The translations under genes were made by a program, and so were the position numbers. The notes under the pieces were generated by a model. The model saw only the letters and a program-made list of their open reading frames with translations, was not told the DNA's origin and searched no databases. Below, piece after piece: positions 42,575 to 53,844 of a stretch of 64,000 nucleotides of DNA. The stretch is taken from NCBI GenBank assembly GCA_024336345.1, contig JANFOG010000004.1, positions 2,232,001 through 2,296,000 on the forward strand, written 5' to 3'. Position 1 is the first letter of the stretch. Every line of letters starts with the position of its first letter. This stretch comes from Mariannaea sp. PMI_226 (Eukaryota; Ascomycota; Sordariomycetes; Hypocreales; Nectriaceae).

Positions 42575-44127
42575 CTACTCATTGAATATTGCCGCTGTCA
42601 CTTCTCCTTCTACGTCGGCATATGCCACAATGTCCCCAATAATCCCCGTGTCAACGTTCCTTTCAAACAATACTACCCGACCATCATGTTGCAACGCCAC
42701 GGCTACCAGGTTCCCATCCTTGTTGACGGAGAAATGGCGGGGAAAGCGTCCTCCACATGGTAGCTCCTGGAGCAAATCCAGATGGCCTGTGTCACCGTCG
42801 ATAGAAAAGTTAATTAGAGGATCAGATGTGATCTGTGTACTGTTTTTAGGGTTGAGATTGGGTATCTTTAGGCTATTCTCGTTTCGGGACGAGAGGACAA
42901 GAAATCTCGAATCCGGCTACAACTGGAGATTAGACGCAGGACAGATATGCTTCTAGATGTGGAAAGGGGCAAAATATTGGAGGGGAAAAAAGGGGAGGGG
43001 AGCCTTACAGAGACGGTGATCTCGGAAGCAGCAGCGCCCTTGGGCACGCTCTTCCCCTTGCCGTGAATCCCGCTTGTCCACACTTCCGTGAAGGAAATGC
43101 CGTCCTTGCCGTAGACGACTTCGTACCCCACGATAGTGTTGCCCAGCTCAGTGACCAGATACATGAACGTCTTCTTTCCCCTGATCGCGAAGGCGATATG
43201 TCTAGGACCACTGCCAGGGGTTACAGTAAGTGGCTGGCGCTCTTCGAGACCCAAGTCGCCGTCACTGATGGCGTACACGCGGATGAAGTCAGCACCAAGA
43301 TCTGGTACCAGCAGAAACCTCCCATTGGGTTCCACAACGGCAGCATGAGGGTGAGAAGCTTCCTGACGAGACGGATCGGGTCCCGGCTGAGCCAACTCAA
43401 ATAGTTTGGTCTCAACTGATTGAATATTGACTGGATCCTGAACATTCCAAGATGTAAGAGCTGAGCCACCACTGGGTCAAGAACAGTCGTGTCAGCGATC
43501 GATCGATTCATTAACCTCCCAAACACCACGACAAATTGGAGAATACTGGAGTTTTCAAACATACTAATGCGCAACTGCGAGTCCGTTTCCATGTGTCCCA
43601 TAGAGAATTGCACTTACGGGCCCCGAAATGGTCCGCACCCTATCTAATCGCACCAGGCTCCCATCGCTGATGGCTCTGAAGGAAGAGATGGAACCCTCGT
43701 CGTCAGCTGAGGACAGGCCCTCGTCAGTACAATACAAGACCTTATTCGTCGAGTCAAACATCAGCCACGAGGGGCTTCCTGCGCAGCCTTCGGTGCTTGC
43801 CACGGGCTTGAGGCTCGGGACGCCATCGCCACTGCTACGGCGCTGGATCTGTTTTGCGAGACTCAAGCTGGTAACGGATCCGAGGTAAGACGCTACATAG
43901 AGGTATTTACTCGGCGACGGAGCGGCATTGGAATCCTCCCCCGTAGCTTCTGCATGTTCAAGGCTGTGGACCATCCTGGCATCATAAGAGCTTAGATAGG
44001 TGCAGTACCAGAGGACGCCCAGAAAGGGCAACGAGACGAGTAGTGCACGGAGGAACGCGCGAACTCTGTCACTGTCACCCTTCCGCGGCGGCCGGTCCAC
44101 AACGGCCGATAGTAGCGGCTTCGCCAT
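42575..44127 (-). CDS. Membrane-anchored lactonase-like seven-bladed beta-propeller protein
   Basis: Three exons (43565-44127, 43009-43471, 42575-42916), 455 aa from MAKPLLSAVV; an upstream frame extension begins at a TTG and is not used. Residues 24-45 are hydrophobic (FLRALLVSLPFLGVLW core) and would make an N-terminal signal anchor. Lactonase/6-phosphogluconolactonase-like blocks follow: YLYVASYLGSVTSLSL, GGSALTSWNV, SHPHAAVVEPNGRFLLVPDLGAD, TPGSGPRHIAF, SPDSRFLVLSSRNEN, and GGRFPRHFSVNKDGNLVAVALQ near the end. This is the Pfam lactonase (PF10282) propeller pattern. Soluble members open lactone rings, but many fungal copies are secreted or anchored with unknown substrates. Exon 3 starts at an acceptor TAG just 3' of an in-frame TAG, which had split the frame. 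The family call is good; the substrate is unknown. Confidence 0.85.
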
Positions 44128-45331
44128 TTCGAAAGTTGATGCGGCGACCTGTGAAGGGGATGAGATGGAGGTCAATCGAAAAAATGAAGAAAAGACAAGA
44201 AAAAGAACTTTCTACTCCATAATTAATTAACTGTGGAATGACAACGATCTAGGTAGTTAATTCGTTGGACAGCCTTGTCCCACCAAGAGAGCTGGCGGAT
44301 GTCGAGGACGCTACCAAGACAGGGGCATGGGCAGGGACGCTTGGGCAAGCCAAACCACCAACAGGGTAGCTAGGCCACCATCGAATTAATAGGACGAAAT
44401 GGGGAACAAAGTAAAAAAAAAACTGACACAACTTGAAACTGCAGAACTGCGAGAGTTTGAAGATCCAAAAGAAGCATCGGGGCATGAGTATATTTCGTGT
44501 GGTGATAATTGGAATAAATAGCCAGCGAAATGCTTGATACAGAATCTTGGCTATTCTTTTATCTAAGTTCTGGTAGCATCCACACGGTATCGATCAATGT
44601 CACTTCCCTCCCTCCAAGGTACGAAAAATAACCATGGAGGAAAGACTGGTAATATCTATTACAAAGTCGAATGACTACGTCCTGTCCAGATAAAGAGAAA
44701 GAAAAATAAAGAAGGCAAGCGAGGGTCGATGTATCAGTGAACCTATTTGCGCACCTACAATCGCGTGCCCCGGGCATGGATATGGGGTTGAAAGAGAGAG
44801 ATGCGCCACAAGATGACTAGTTTGGCGTTGAAGTTCAATATCAAAACCAAAAGCACTAGATTCACAGGAAGACGTAATGAAGTAACCTATCACAGGGAGT
44901 CTTATTACTTCCACTTCAATTTTCTTCCCCTGCTTGGAACTAACTGGCTGTCTCTCTCTCCCCGACCACGAGCAATGCTCACCATCAATGTTTACGGGAG
45001 GGATTCCTGGTGAGGCCTAATAAGTGCCAGTCTGAAAAGTGCTTGGCCATAACCAAGCCCTTTTGAGAAGAAATAGAGCGAGGCAAACTTGACGCATTTA
45101 TTTGTTTATTCATTCGTTTCTTTCTTTTATGACCGAGTCCTTGGCCGTCCCTCTAACATGATGCCCGCCCCCAAAATAATCATACGTAACTATATCCCTT
45201 CCAACTCCTCTGGGGTATCGACATTTTCCAAATTTTCGTGCATTAATGCCCTATTCATCTCCGGGACACCCAAAAAAAATATCCTGAATGAAAGGACTCT
45301 ACCCGTCCCTCTTGGAGCCCACCATGAGATA
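44128..45331. other. Intergenic between the lactonase-like gene and CHO2
   Basis: About 1.2 kb with no supportable gene. A possible 5'-UTR intron acceptor (CCCCTTCACAG) lies about 25 bp upstream of the lactonase-like start codon. Confidence 0.45.
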
Positions 45332-48300
45332 TTACTCGTTTTTCTCTACAGGTAATTCTTGCTGCGCAGGAGTAGTAGTCCCTCTGGATTTAGACATACT
45401 GTAAGGTGCCTGAACAGGTATATTAGCATCCAGGAAATACAACTGTGCAGAATGGATCGATGGATCTTACCAGTACTTCCTTCGCATTGCAAACTCTCCA
45501 GGCTAGCTTCCTCACGTTTCCGTCCGCCGCTACAACGGCTGGCGCAAACTCAATACCCAACATTTCTCGGATTGCGTAAACAATTCTCTTCGCATATTTC
45601 GAATCACGTTCTACGTGGCCACCAAATGGCTCTTCAGGCTTGTTAGGGGCAATATCCGGATCGCGATCGAGACAGTTCTGAACCATAGGAAGGAGAGCGG
45701 CCTCAACGGCCTGCTCATATAAGCCCTTCTTATCGACGTCGATCTCTCCATCATCGAATTTGGGGATCTGAATAGCAAATGGTTCCGAAACTGCCATGAC
45801 TGTATGGCTTCCATTGTGGTGGTATCGGAACTCGAACATACCCTGAGTCCACCAGAGTTTGTCGCCCTGGAACGCAACCTCTCCTTCAACAAGTTCGACA
45901 CCTGAAGATTGAGAGCTCTCTGCGGGATGTTCGCCGACAGAGATGCTCACATCAGCTGTCAATGCGTCATACAGTCCAGCATTCGTAGGCGACCACCTCC
46001 CAAGTGAAGAGACTTCTGTTGTATCCCGTGAACGGTTGTCGGTAACCATGTACAACCCGATCCAATCCTTTTTCGAATGATTGACAGGAGCCGTCCATTG
46101 GACCTTGAGAGGTGCACCGTACTCATATATCATGGTCTTGACTGGCTTGGTAAACCTACCGGTAAAGCTCTCCTTTCCGGTAGCCCACTCGTCGCTCGAC
46201 TGCATCGATGGTGTACCTTGGATTGTAAGTGAATAGTGCTTGGGGTCTCGGCCCTCAAGATCTGGGGTAATCCTCGTGATGGTAAGCCGAGCGGGAGCCA
46301 TGTTGAATAGAGCTGAAGTGTCGCGGACAATTGTTTTGACGCCCGAAGCAAACTTGGGACGCGCCATATCAAGAAACTCTTCCACGAAGTGAGTGGTATC
46401 GTCTAGAACCTTGTCCATACTCTCCTGCCATCCTTTCACAGGAGGAGGCAATGACTTCTTGATGAACTTGGTGAGACCAGCCTCTTGACGAAGACCTCGG
46501 CCATAAATCTTCTCCATGTGTGGTCGCTCCACGAAAGAAAGAAAGCCAAGGGTTAAAATTTGTGAGATGAGAGCCATTAAGAAGATAGATCGGCTCCAGG
46601 TGATCAACGCAGCACCCCACACGCCCGCAGTGCCAAATATTCTCTCAGGGTTATTCAAAAACCGATAAATCGACTTGTAAGTTAGCTTAGCTTGGTGATC
46701 GAAGAAGTAGTCGCCACAGAACCAGCCAAATTCGCCCAGGGACTCATATATGCTGAATGCAGTCCACAGTTGAAGGGCTACCAGGCCAGCACCCATAACA
46801 TGCTTCAGCAGGACCAAGCCGTACGCCCAGTCCTCTGGGGGAGAATACATCTTCCAGCACGCGGCGACCAGCGAAGCATTGACCATGATGACGGAAATAT
46901 GATACATGCCCTTCCATTGCCGCCATGCTTCTCCAGCGCTCTCACCAAACTTCAGAAAGTGTCGAGTCCACATCTTGTTCTGTGACTGCTGGTTCAGAAT
47001 GACACCAAGACCGACATAATACCAAACACGCCATGCGAGAGCATGGGTCACAAAGACGGCTTGCCACAACGGAGTTGAAGGAGTTGCCAAGGTAAGGACG
47101 CCCAAGTATAGAGGCAACGCAATTACCGTGAAATCAGGAACTCGGAAGAGATCAATGTTGCTAAATCCCACGAGGTTGTGTACTGGGACTGGAGAGTCTT
47201 TAGGAGATGGTGCAAGCGTATTTTGGTCGAACGACGCCTCAGCCAAAGTAGCCAGATCACTCTGGCCTTCTGACGCAGTTCTCTTCCGAGACGGAGGGGG
47301 GTTATAGATCTTCTCAATGTGAGGGTTCTCAACGATCACCAGGAAAGCGAACTGAGCCAAATGGGCAACGACAGAGATGAATAACACCTCGTAGCTGGCA
47401 GCCATCATGGAGATGCCGTAGTAGCCCGCATATCCGATCGAATACATTGGGTGGGGGGCCATCTCAAAGACTCCATCAAAGGTCAAGTCTTGATCGATGA
47501 GGTAGAAAAAGTCGCCCCAATACCAAGCAAAATCCTTGACTACTCGGTGGGCATCCAGTTTGACCCATAGGTTAAAACCAATGAGGGTGATACCCATGAT
47601 CCAGCGGGCAATACCGAGGAAAATATTCTCCCCTTCGGGAGTGTGGCCACATACAATGGCAAAAAGACAATAGGACACGAAATCACACATCAGAATCAAG
47701 TCAACAACCCTTCTGAAGACAAGCCACGTATTGTATTCAATGGGCGCCTTCTCGAATTCGTAGTCCTCGGGGATCTTGGCTTCAAGCTCCCGCTTGAGGA
47801 AGCGATAGAGCCATGGTCGAGGGTTCTTGCCTGTAGCTGGATCCTCAAAGAGGTTCCATCGCTTGGCCCAGGTGATGAGGCGACGGTGGTTGGACTGGAT
47901 GTTAAGAAGAATACCGATGCCAATGTTGTAAGAGGCTCTCCAAAACAGGAAGACGAGGGCAAATACGGGACGCTTCCAGCCGGAGGGCAGGAAATATGCA
48001 GCTAAGATGTGCAGCGCGAGGATCGCGAGGACCAAGGCGTCGGACAAGTTCTTCGATTGTCGAGGATCGAGAAGCTGCGAGACCATATCATGGGTCGCGG
48101 GCACCACAAAAACTACGGTAGTGACATGTGATAGTCAGAAATGGAGAAGCTGGCTGCTTCGGACTTGCGATTAACTTACCAGTTCCATCAGGAGTGCGTC
48201 CATATGTCTTCTGGACTTTGTGTTCTTCCTTCGTGGCAGCATTGTGAGACTCTTGCTTGCTCCCTGGATTTTCTCCAGGGCTGTTCTGGTCCTGTTCGTG

Positions 48301-48372
48301 GGTAGAATCGGCCCCAGATTGCCGAAGCCGCAAGCCAGGGCCACCAGCGGGTAGAGCAGCTGAGGTGCTCAT
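45332..48372 (-). CDS. CHO2: Phosphatidylethanolamine N-methyltransferase (Cho2)
   Basis: Three exons (48180-48372, 45471-48112, 45332-45409), 970 aa. The N-terminal exon gives a disordered leader ([10 protein letters not shown]...), then [20 protein letters not shown]. Multiple hydrophobic helices make a two-repeat methyltransferase layout: each half ends in a P(H)xEKIY motif, [10 protein letters not shown] near 330 and [10 protein letters not shown] near 580. [14 protein letters not shown] is in the first half. The tail from about 680 is a soluble region ([27 protein letters not shown]). Cho2 performs the first S-adenosylmethionine-dependent methylation of phosphatidylethanolamine towards phosphatidylcholine in the ER. 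The last 25 residues ([10 protein letters not shown] to EKNE) come from a small third exon behind a GTAAGA donor; without it the frame would read a wrong tail. The length is somewhat above yeast Cho2 (869 aa). Confidence 0.94.
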
Positions 48373-51330
48373 GACGAGTGGCGTGCGTGTTACTCTGCAG
48401 GCACAAAAAAACGAGTTGCCGTAAAAGGCGATTGTTAACAGGGAAAATCAGTGGTCAGAGAAGATGATGTTGAATCGAGATCTTAGGTGAAGGTACAGGA
48501 TCCATGCGGCTGTTGTCTTGAACGAGAAAAGACGAGACGGAAGGTCAACGAGCACGACGGAAAGTGCGGGCTGGTTTGCCATGAACAATTGTTGGGGACG
48601 CTTTGTGCCGTTAATCAATCCGACGTCAGGGCTCCGCAGGCGTGCAGTCAGGACAAAAGAATAACTAAGAGCTCAGAAGCCAGCCAGCGTGAGTTAATGG
48701 AGCTAGGATCCAGACCAGGGGTTCCCTACGTAGTGGGAGCCAATGTAGTCTCTAACTTATGGGTAATGGATACTGGGAGACGTTTGCGACGAAGATCCAC
48801 GCTGAGCTTCGGTCACGGACCTGGGAGAAGGGGGTGGACAGCTTTGGTGTGTGACAGTAGTTGGACTAGTTAGATGTGACCCCGATGACGCAAGGTCGAG
48901 CTTGCAGTAGCTTGTCGAGTATCCTCGGTGAGAAGGGAGCCTATGGAGGGCATGATCAAGATGCGCGATGATGGCTTTGATAAACTTCACATCAGCGTTG
49001 AATCAAGGGCTTATACTCAGGTACTCCGTCTGAAGAGGCGCATCTGGTGCATTCGATGTCACCCAAGGGCTGGGCGGCGGGTGATGTGTGATGCCAGGGC
49101 CTTTTGTGTTCTGATGCCATGTGCAAGGCTCCAAAGTACGCGGGACAACAGGGCCACAGTCCCCTGGCACGGGCCAACGCCTATGTGCTACCCACTAAAG
49201 TGCGTTCTGTAATTCCTCCGTACGGGGCATGGGATGGGGACATACCAGCGTCTAGCCTTACCAGAGGCCGTGGGGCAGGCTCACTCGAGCTGGCTTCAGC
49301 GCCTACTATGTAGTAATCAGAGGGACCATGTGCTCGCTCGAGGGTTTCCACCTAATTTAGGTGGTCGTGTGCTCAGAGTCTGCCCTTGACGCCATCACCC
49401 TATTTCTCACTCTCTGGCATCCAAATGGCTCGTCGGGGTGCCCCTCTTTCTACTTTTGATGCGACTGTACTGTTCCTCCCGTGCGACGTACCGCAACTAA
49501 ACAGTCACCGTAGCTTAGTAGCTTAGGTACTTTAGGGTCAACCAAGGGATCTGGCTTTTCCGCTCTTTCTCCTCGAGTCCCAGCCTGTTTCTGCAACCAG
49601 CTGGGCTTGCCATCTGTCAAGGCCGCTTTCCATCAGTAACCCCGGAAATATGCCCCACAATCGGGGCGAGTGGGGGTCCTCTCGCATGAGAAAGAGCCTC
49701 TTGTATGGCCAGGTTCAGTCCCGCCATTTCTCAAACCCACAATCACATGCTTGCGCTCGTTCGCGAGTTCTCCCTTCTCTCCTTCCTCTCTGCCTAGCGT
49801 ACTCACCTCTCCCAAGTCAGGCACCTGACTGCAAAAAACGGCTTTGCGTAGTACTGTCTAGAGGTACCTACCCAGTTGAGGGCTTTTAACAGTTTGTTCA
49901 GCATTCACTCGCCAATCATGTGTTGTAACGTCCCTGACTTTGTAAAACACTACTATCATCTCAGAAAGGAGGGGGGAAATCTACAAAGTAGCAAGCGAAG
50001 ATGGCTTCATGCTACGTCAAACGATCCCCCATCTTCTCCTATTTATCCCGCTACTTGACCCTGGCATGGAAATGTGCTGATGGCTAAGCGAATCATTTAT
50101 TAGTCCCCCCGTCTTTGCGAGTTATTTATCCTTGTCTGTGGCACAAAAGAGTAACTGTCCTTGTGCCCCTCTCCTGAGGCTCTTCGTCATTGGACTAGAA
50201 CGTATGGGTCCTTGGCCCGGATGCCGGGAGGGATGAATCTACTGCATTCTTCAATTTGCAGAGAAGAAAGCAATGAGTTGGCCTTGAGGCCAGCGAAGCG
50301 GTCTGAGACGGACTAGCCATATCGTCGGAAGAAAGCAGGCGTTGCTGGTTCGTATCCTTCTATATCAAATCCATGGCTTATTCTTCATATGGGTGGAGTC
50401 GGATCTTCTCTCATCTTCCTACATGAAGAAGCCCGGACATTGTTCTAGAACGGGTTATTAAGGTACTTATAGTTTTGTTGGGAATTTCTCCCAAAAAAAA
50501 ATTCCTCTCATGACCCTTGTTGACTGGATGAAAAGAGGACTAACACGTCAGGCATCTTGCGAGTTATACATCCTATTCCCAATCAAGGTGAGTTGCCCCT
50601 GGACTTTATCCATGAGAATACAGTCTACTCTAATTTCATCCTGGCCTTGAGGAAGACCCTCACTTGTTTGAATCCGCGGCACGCTCGAACAACAGCCTCT
50701 ACTCAATCTGCATCACGATACTTCCGCCTTTTGAGGTACCATGTGGCCAAGGCCTCGGAAAGCGACCTGGTTGCCTACCAAAGATAGAGAAATTGGTAGG
50801 TATCATGAAAATTATCTCATCGTCTAGATAGTAGGTCTTCTATGTCATCTATGAAACAAAGCACGCAACTGGTGCAGTAAGCCAGGCCTGGGGTCGATGC
50901 TGGCTAGCTGATGATATGAATCTGTTATGGACAGGCTATCTCCTGAAAGGGGACAAAACTCCGTTGGCTTTAGAGTGTTTCCGAAGCTTTACGGAGTGGT
51001 AGGGCCTCTCGTAAACATCGAAGGGGAAAAAAGCAACGCGGTTACAGGTTGACAATATACCCTCGAGTCGCTCATGACGGCAAAATCACCTCTTGCAATA
51101 TGTCTTCACATAGCAAGTCGACTTGGAAATACCAGCTTGACTTCTGTTTAACTCATGCCTTTTATTCATTCTATATGATCTTTGCAGATCATGCACATAA
51201 ACCACACCCATTTCGTCAACCCACCCAGGAAATAACATCCAGACAGTCGTTGAATCATGAGGTGCCAAATTCCTCGACCAAAAAGCATTAACCATGCCCC
51301 TAACTAACCCGTGACAAGAACGAAACCAGA
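48373..51330. other. Gene-free region between CHO2 and eIF3g
   Basis: About 3 kb upstream of CHO2, downstream of eIF3g. I find no supportable gene, RNA or repeat family; short open frames lack domains. The stretch includes the CHO2 promoter. Confidence 0.45.
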
Positions 51331-52343
51331 CTACTGAGCCTTTTTGGCAAACTCCACCCTGAGAATGAGATGCTTGAAACCGAATCCATCCATCTTGGCG
51401 CAAGCCTTGACAGCGTCGCTGCGGTCCGCGAAGCTGATAAAGGCGAAACCCTTAGCCATACCTGTTTCTCGGTCCTTGGCCAGGAATACTCTGGTAACAC
51501 GACCGAAGCGCTCGAACATATCCCGCAGCTCTCCCTCCTCAGCCATCTCAGAAACCTATATATCGGGATTAGCAGACGAAGATATAGCAAGTCCACGGAC
51601 GGCAAGTAACTCACGTTTGTGACACGCAGAGTAGCAAGATCATCCCGCTCTCCAAACTTGGATCCACCCATGCGATCTCCTGCAGGACCAGCGCCACCAG
51701 GACCACCACGGAGGGCTGGAGGCACATATGAACCCTTCTTGCCACCAGCGGCAGCCCCAGTGTCCTCGACCATGCCAGCAGCAGCCTCGGGGTCGGGAGT
51801 CTCTCCCACAGGGGCCATGGTGTCCTTGTAGGGACATCTGGCAGTGAAATGTTCGCCGTTGCAAATACGGCACTTGACCTTCTTGTCCTTCAGCTTGTCC
51901 TTCATGGCTTGGGCGTTGGGGTCGGCGCTCTCGTCCTTGGCATCCTTGCGCCAGTTAACGCTTGGTCGGAAGATGATGTTCTCACCGACGGAGGTGGTAT
52001 CGGGGGCAGGGCCAGCAGGGTCCTTAGCGCTGAGACCGAACTTGGCCCAGGTTTTCCGGTCGGCGACACGAGGGTTCACAGTCTCGGTATGGGTAATGTA
52101 TCGGACGCGGCGAGTGGTCTTGACCTTCTGGCCATCGTCATTGTATCGGAATGTGATGATAGTCTTCGTTCCATCCTTATTAGAGATGGTCTGAGGGGGA
52201 GGGAGATCGGTGGACGTCTCCTCAATGTCGTCGTCGTCGGCCCAGTCATGCCTTTTGAATGGTGGGGTTAGTCAAAAAATGATTGTCGCATCCCAGTCGT
52301 GGAACTACACTCACTTGGGCTTGTTTTCAGCGGCGGTAGCCAT
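51331..52343 (-). CDS. TIF35: Translation initiation factor eIF3 subunit G (Tif35)
   Basis: Three exons (52315-52343, 51615-52251, 51331-51555), 296 aa starting [17 protein letters not shown]. The N-terminal eIF3g domain has [20 protein letters not shown] and the WAKFGLS segment; a CX2CX3HX4C zinc knuckle follows ([13 protein letters not shown]). Then comes a Gly/Ala-rich linker with YVPPALRGG, and a C-terminal RRM from about 213 ([32 protein letters not shown]). eIF3g is a core eIF3 subunit that binds mRNA and helps scanning and 40S recruitment. The first exon is only 29 nt, and one intron splits the RRM just before its first helix. Splice frames are all consistent. Gene symbol follows yeast. 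Confidence 0.95.
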
Positions 52344-53475
52344 GATGGAGAAACTTCGACCTGAGTGATCCTTCTGAGTCCGTGTGTTCTCTTTCAAATC
52401 GGCGTCGGATGTGTCGTTTGCGGTCAGAGGGGCTCTCGCTTGGATCGTGGGGTTTCTCGTCGATGGATGAATTTCATTAACTTTTACGAATTGGTGCGGC
52501 AGTTGTTCATTGGTGGGGCAGAGGTCAAGCCACAACTGGGCCCCGAATTTCGCCACAGGTTGAGATCACGTGTAGATAAGAGCTGGACGGAGATAAGCTT
52601 TATCTCAGGCTATCATCTTAGCTTCCTTGCTGGTACTGTAGGTACCTGGTGTAGGTGGTCAAGCCGCACACATTAGAGCTCGATAGCAGCAAGCCTCATG
52701 GAGCCAAGAATGCTTCAAGACTATCGTTGAAACCGGCTCGTAGGTGGCATCTTCGGGCTTTCTAGCCGTCGCAAGATTATCGGATCTATCGGCACGGTGA
52801 CATACGAGTGAAGAAGGACCAACACATCAATGGAAACGAATACAGATTCGGATTTGTGGCGCAGCCAAGATGGCCGTCTGCAGTTCTGTTGATGTAGAGG
52901 CTATGAAACAATGAACCAAAAAGATTCCATTTTCGATATCGTGAAGATTCCATGAGGATCCTATGAGGATTCCATATTATAGTACTGAGATGAGGCCTGT
53001 TGTCCAGTGAAAGTGTATGGGTCGCTGGTGTGATTCCAAATCGCTAGTTCAATTGGTGAAGAATGTTGGGTGTTTTCTACTCCATATGGCGTCTGGGAGG
53101 CCGCTCGCTAAGCTGTTGGCCCTCGGATAGAACAGTCAAGCGTGGCGCAGCGAGACCACCACGCCCAATCCGATCCACGTCATGGGCGACGCAGCATTCT
53201 GTGGCGCCGAAAGACCATGTGAGACACCTAGAGTTTGGGTGCTTGGGTGCTTGGCACCGGAATAGTTATTAAGTTCCAACGGGTGTTGAATCCCTTTCCC
53301 TTCCACACGCATTCCTTTCATTTCTTCAGTCTCCCTGTCACGAACTGATCAATTTCTGTCGCTTAATCACACTGGTCGCTTTCTTTTAGCTGCCAATATC
53401 GATACTGTATTTTCTGCGAAACCACGACTTCTTCTGATACCTCGACCAAGCAAGCTACCGATCCAGCGATTCAGC
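52344..53475. other. Divergent intergenic region between eIF3g and the CYSTM gene
   Basis: About 1.1 kb shared upstream DNA of two divergent genes. C/T-rich leader sequence precedes the CYSTM start. A short direct repeat of CCATGAGGATC/CTATGAGGATT lies near 52950-52970. No other gene is seen. Confidence 0.45.
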
Positions 53476-53844
53476 ATGGCCAACAAACCAGATCAACCTC
53501 CAGCTTACGGACAGCCTCCCCAGGCCCCGCAACCCGCATACGGTGGATATCAAGATCCGTACCAGCAAGGTCAACAGAGCCAATATCAACAAGGCCAATA
53601 TCAGCAAGGCCAATACCAGCAAGGCCCCCCGATGGGATACTACAATCCCCAACAAGGCCCCTTTCCAGCAGGGCAAGGTCCCTATCCCCCTCAGCCTGGT
53701 CCCTACGGCCAGCCTCCCTACGGCCAGCAAGGTGTTCCTCCCCAGGGATATTTTCCTGGCCAGCAACAATCAAGATCTGATGGGCTCCTTACCGGTTTAC
53801 TAGCCGCGTTGGCGTGCTGTTGCTGTCTAGACTGCCTATTCTAA
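53476..53844 (+). CDS. CYSTM-domain small membrane protein
   Basis: Single exon, 122 aa, starting MANKPDQPPAYGQ. The body is Pro/Gln/Gly/Tyr-rich with QYQQG repeats (about 35-50) and YGQPPYGQ units; the end is a Gly-Leu-rich helix with a Cys run (LLAALACCCCLDCLF, about 107-122). This is the CYSTM layout: disordered XYPPX-type tail and a C-terminal cysteine-rich transmembrane segment. CYSTM proteins sit at the plasma membrane and are linked to stress and metal tolerance in yeast and plants. The start and stop are clear, with a C/T-rich leader upstream. The family is quite certain, the function general. Confidence 0.85.
   Translation: MANKPDQPPAYGQPPQAPQPAYGGYQDPYQQGQQSQYQQGQYQQGQYQQGPPMGYYNPQQGPFPAGQGPYPPQPGPYGQPPYGQQGVPPQGYFPGQQQSRSDGLLTGLLAALACCCCLDCLF
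53571..53630 (+). repeat. 15-nt tandem repeats coding QYQQG
   Basis: Several near-identical CAAGGCCAATATCAG-type units within the CYSTM gene; likely to vary in number between strains. Confidence 0.7.
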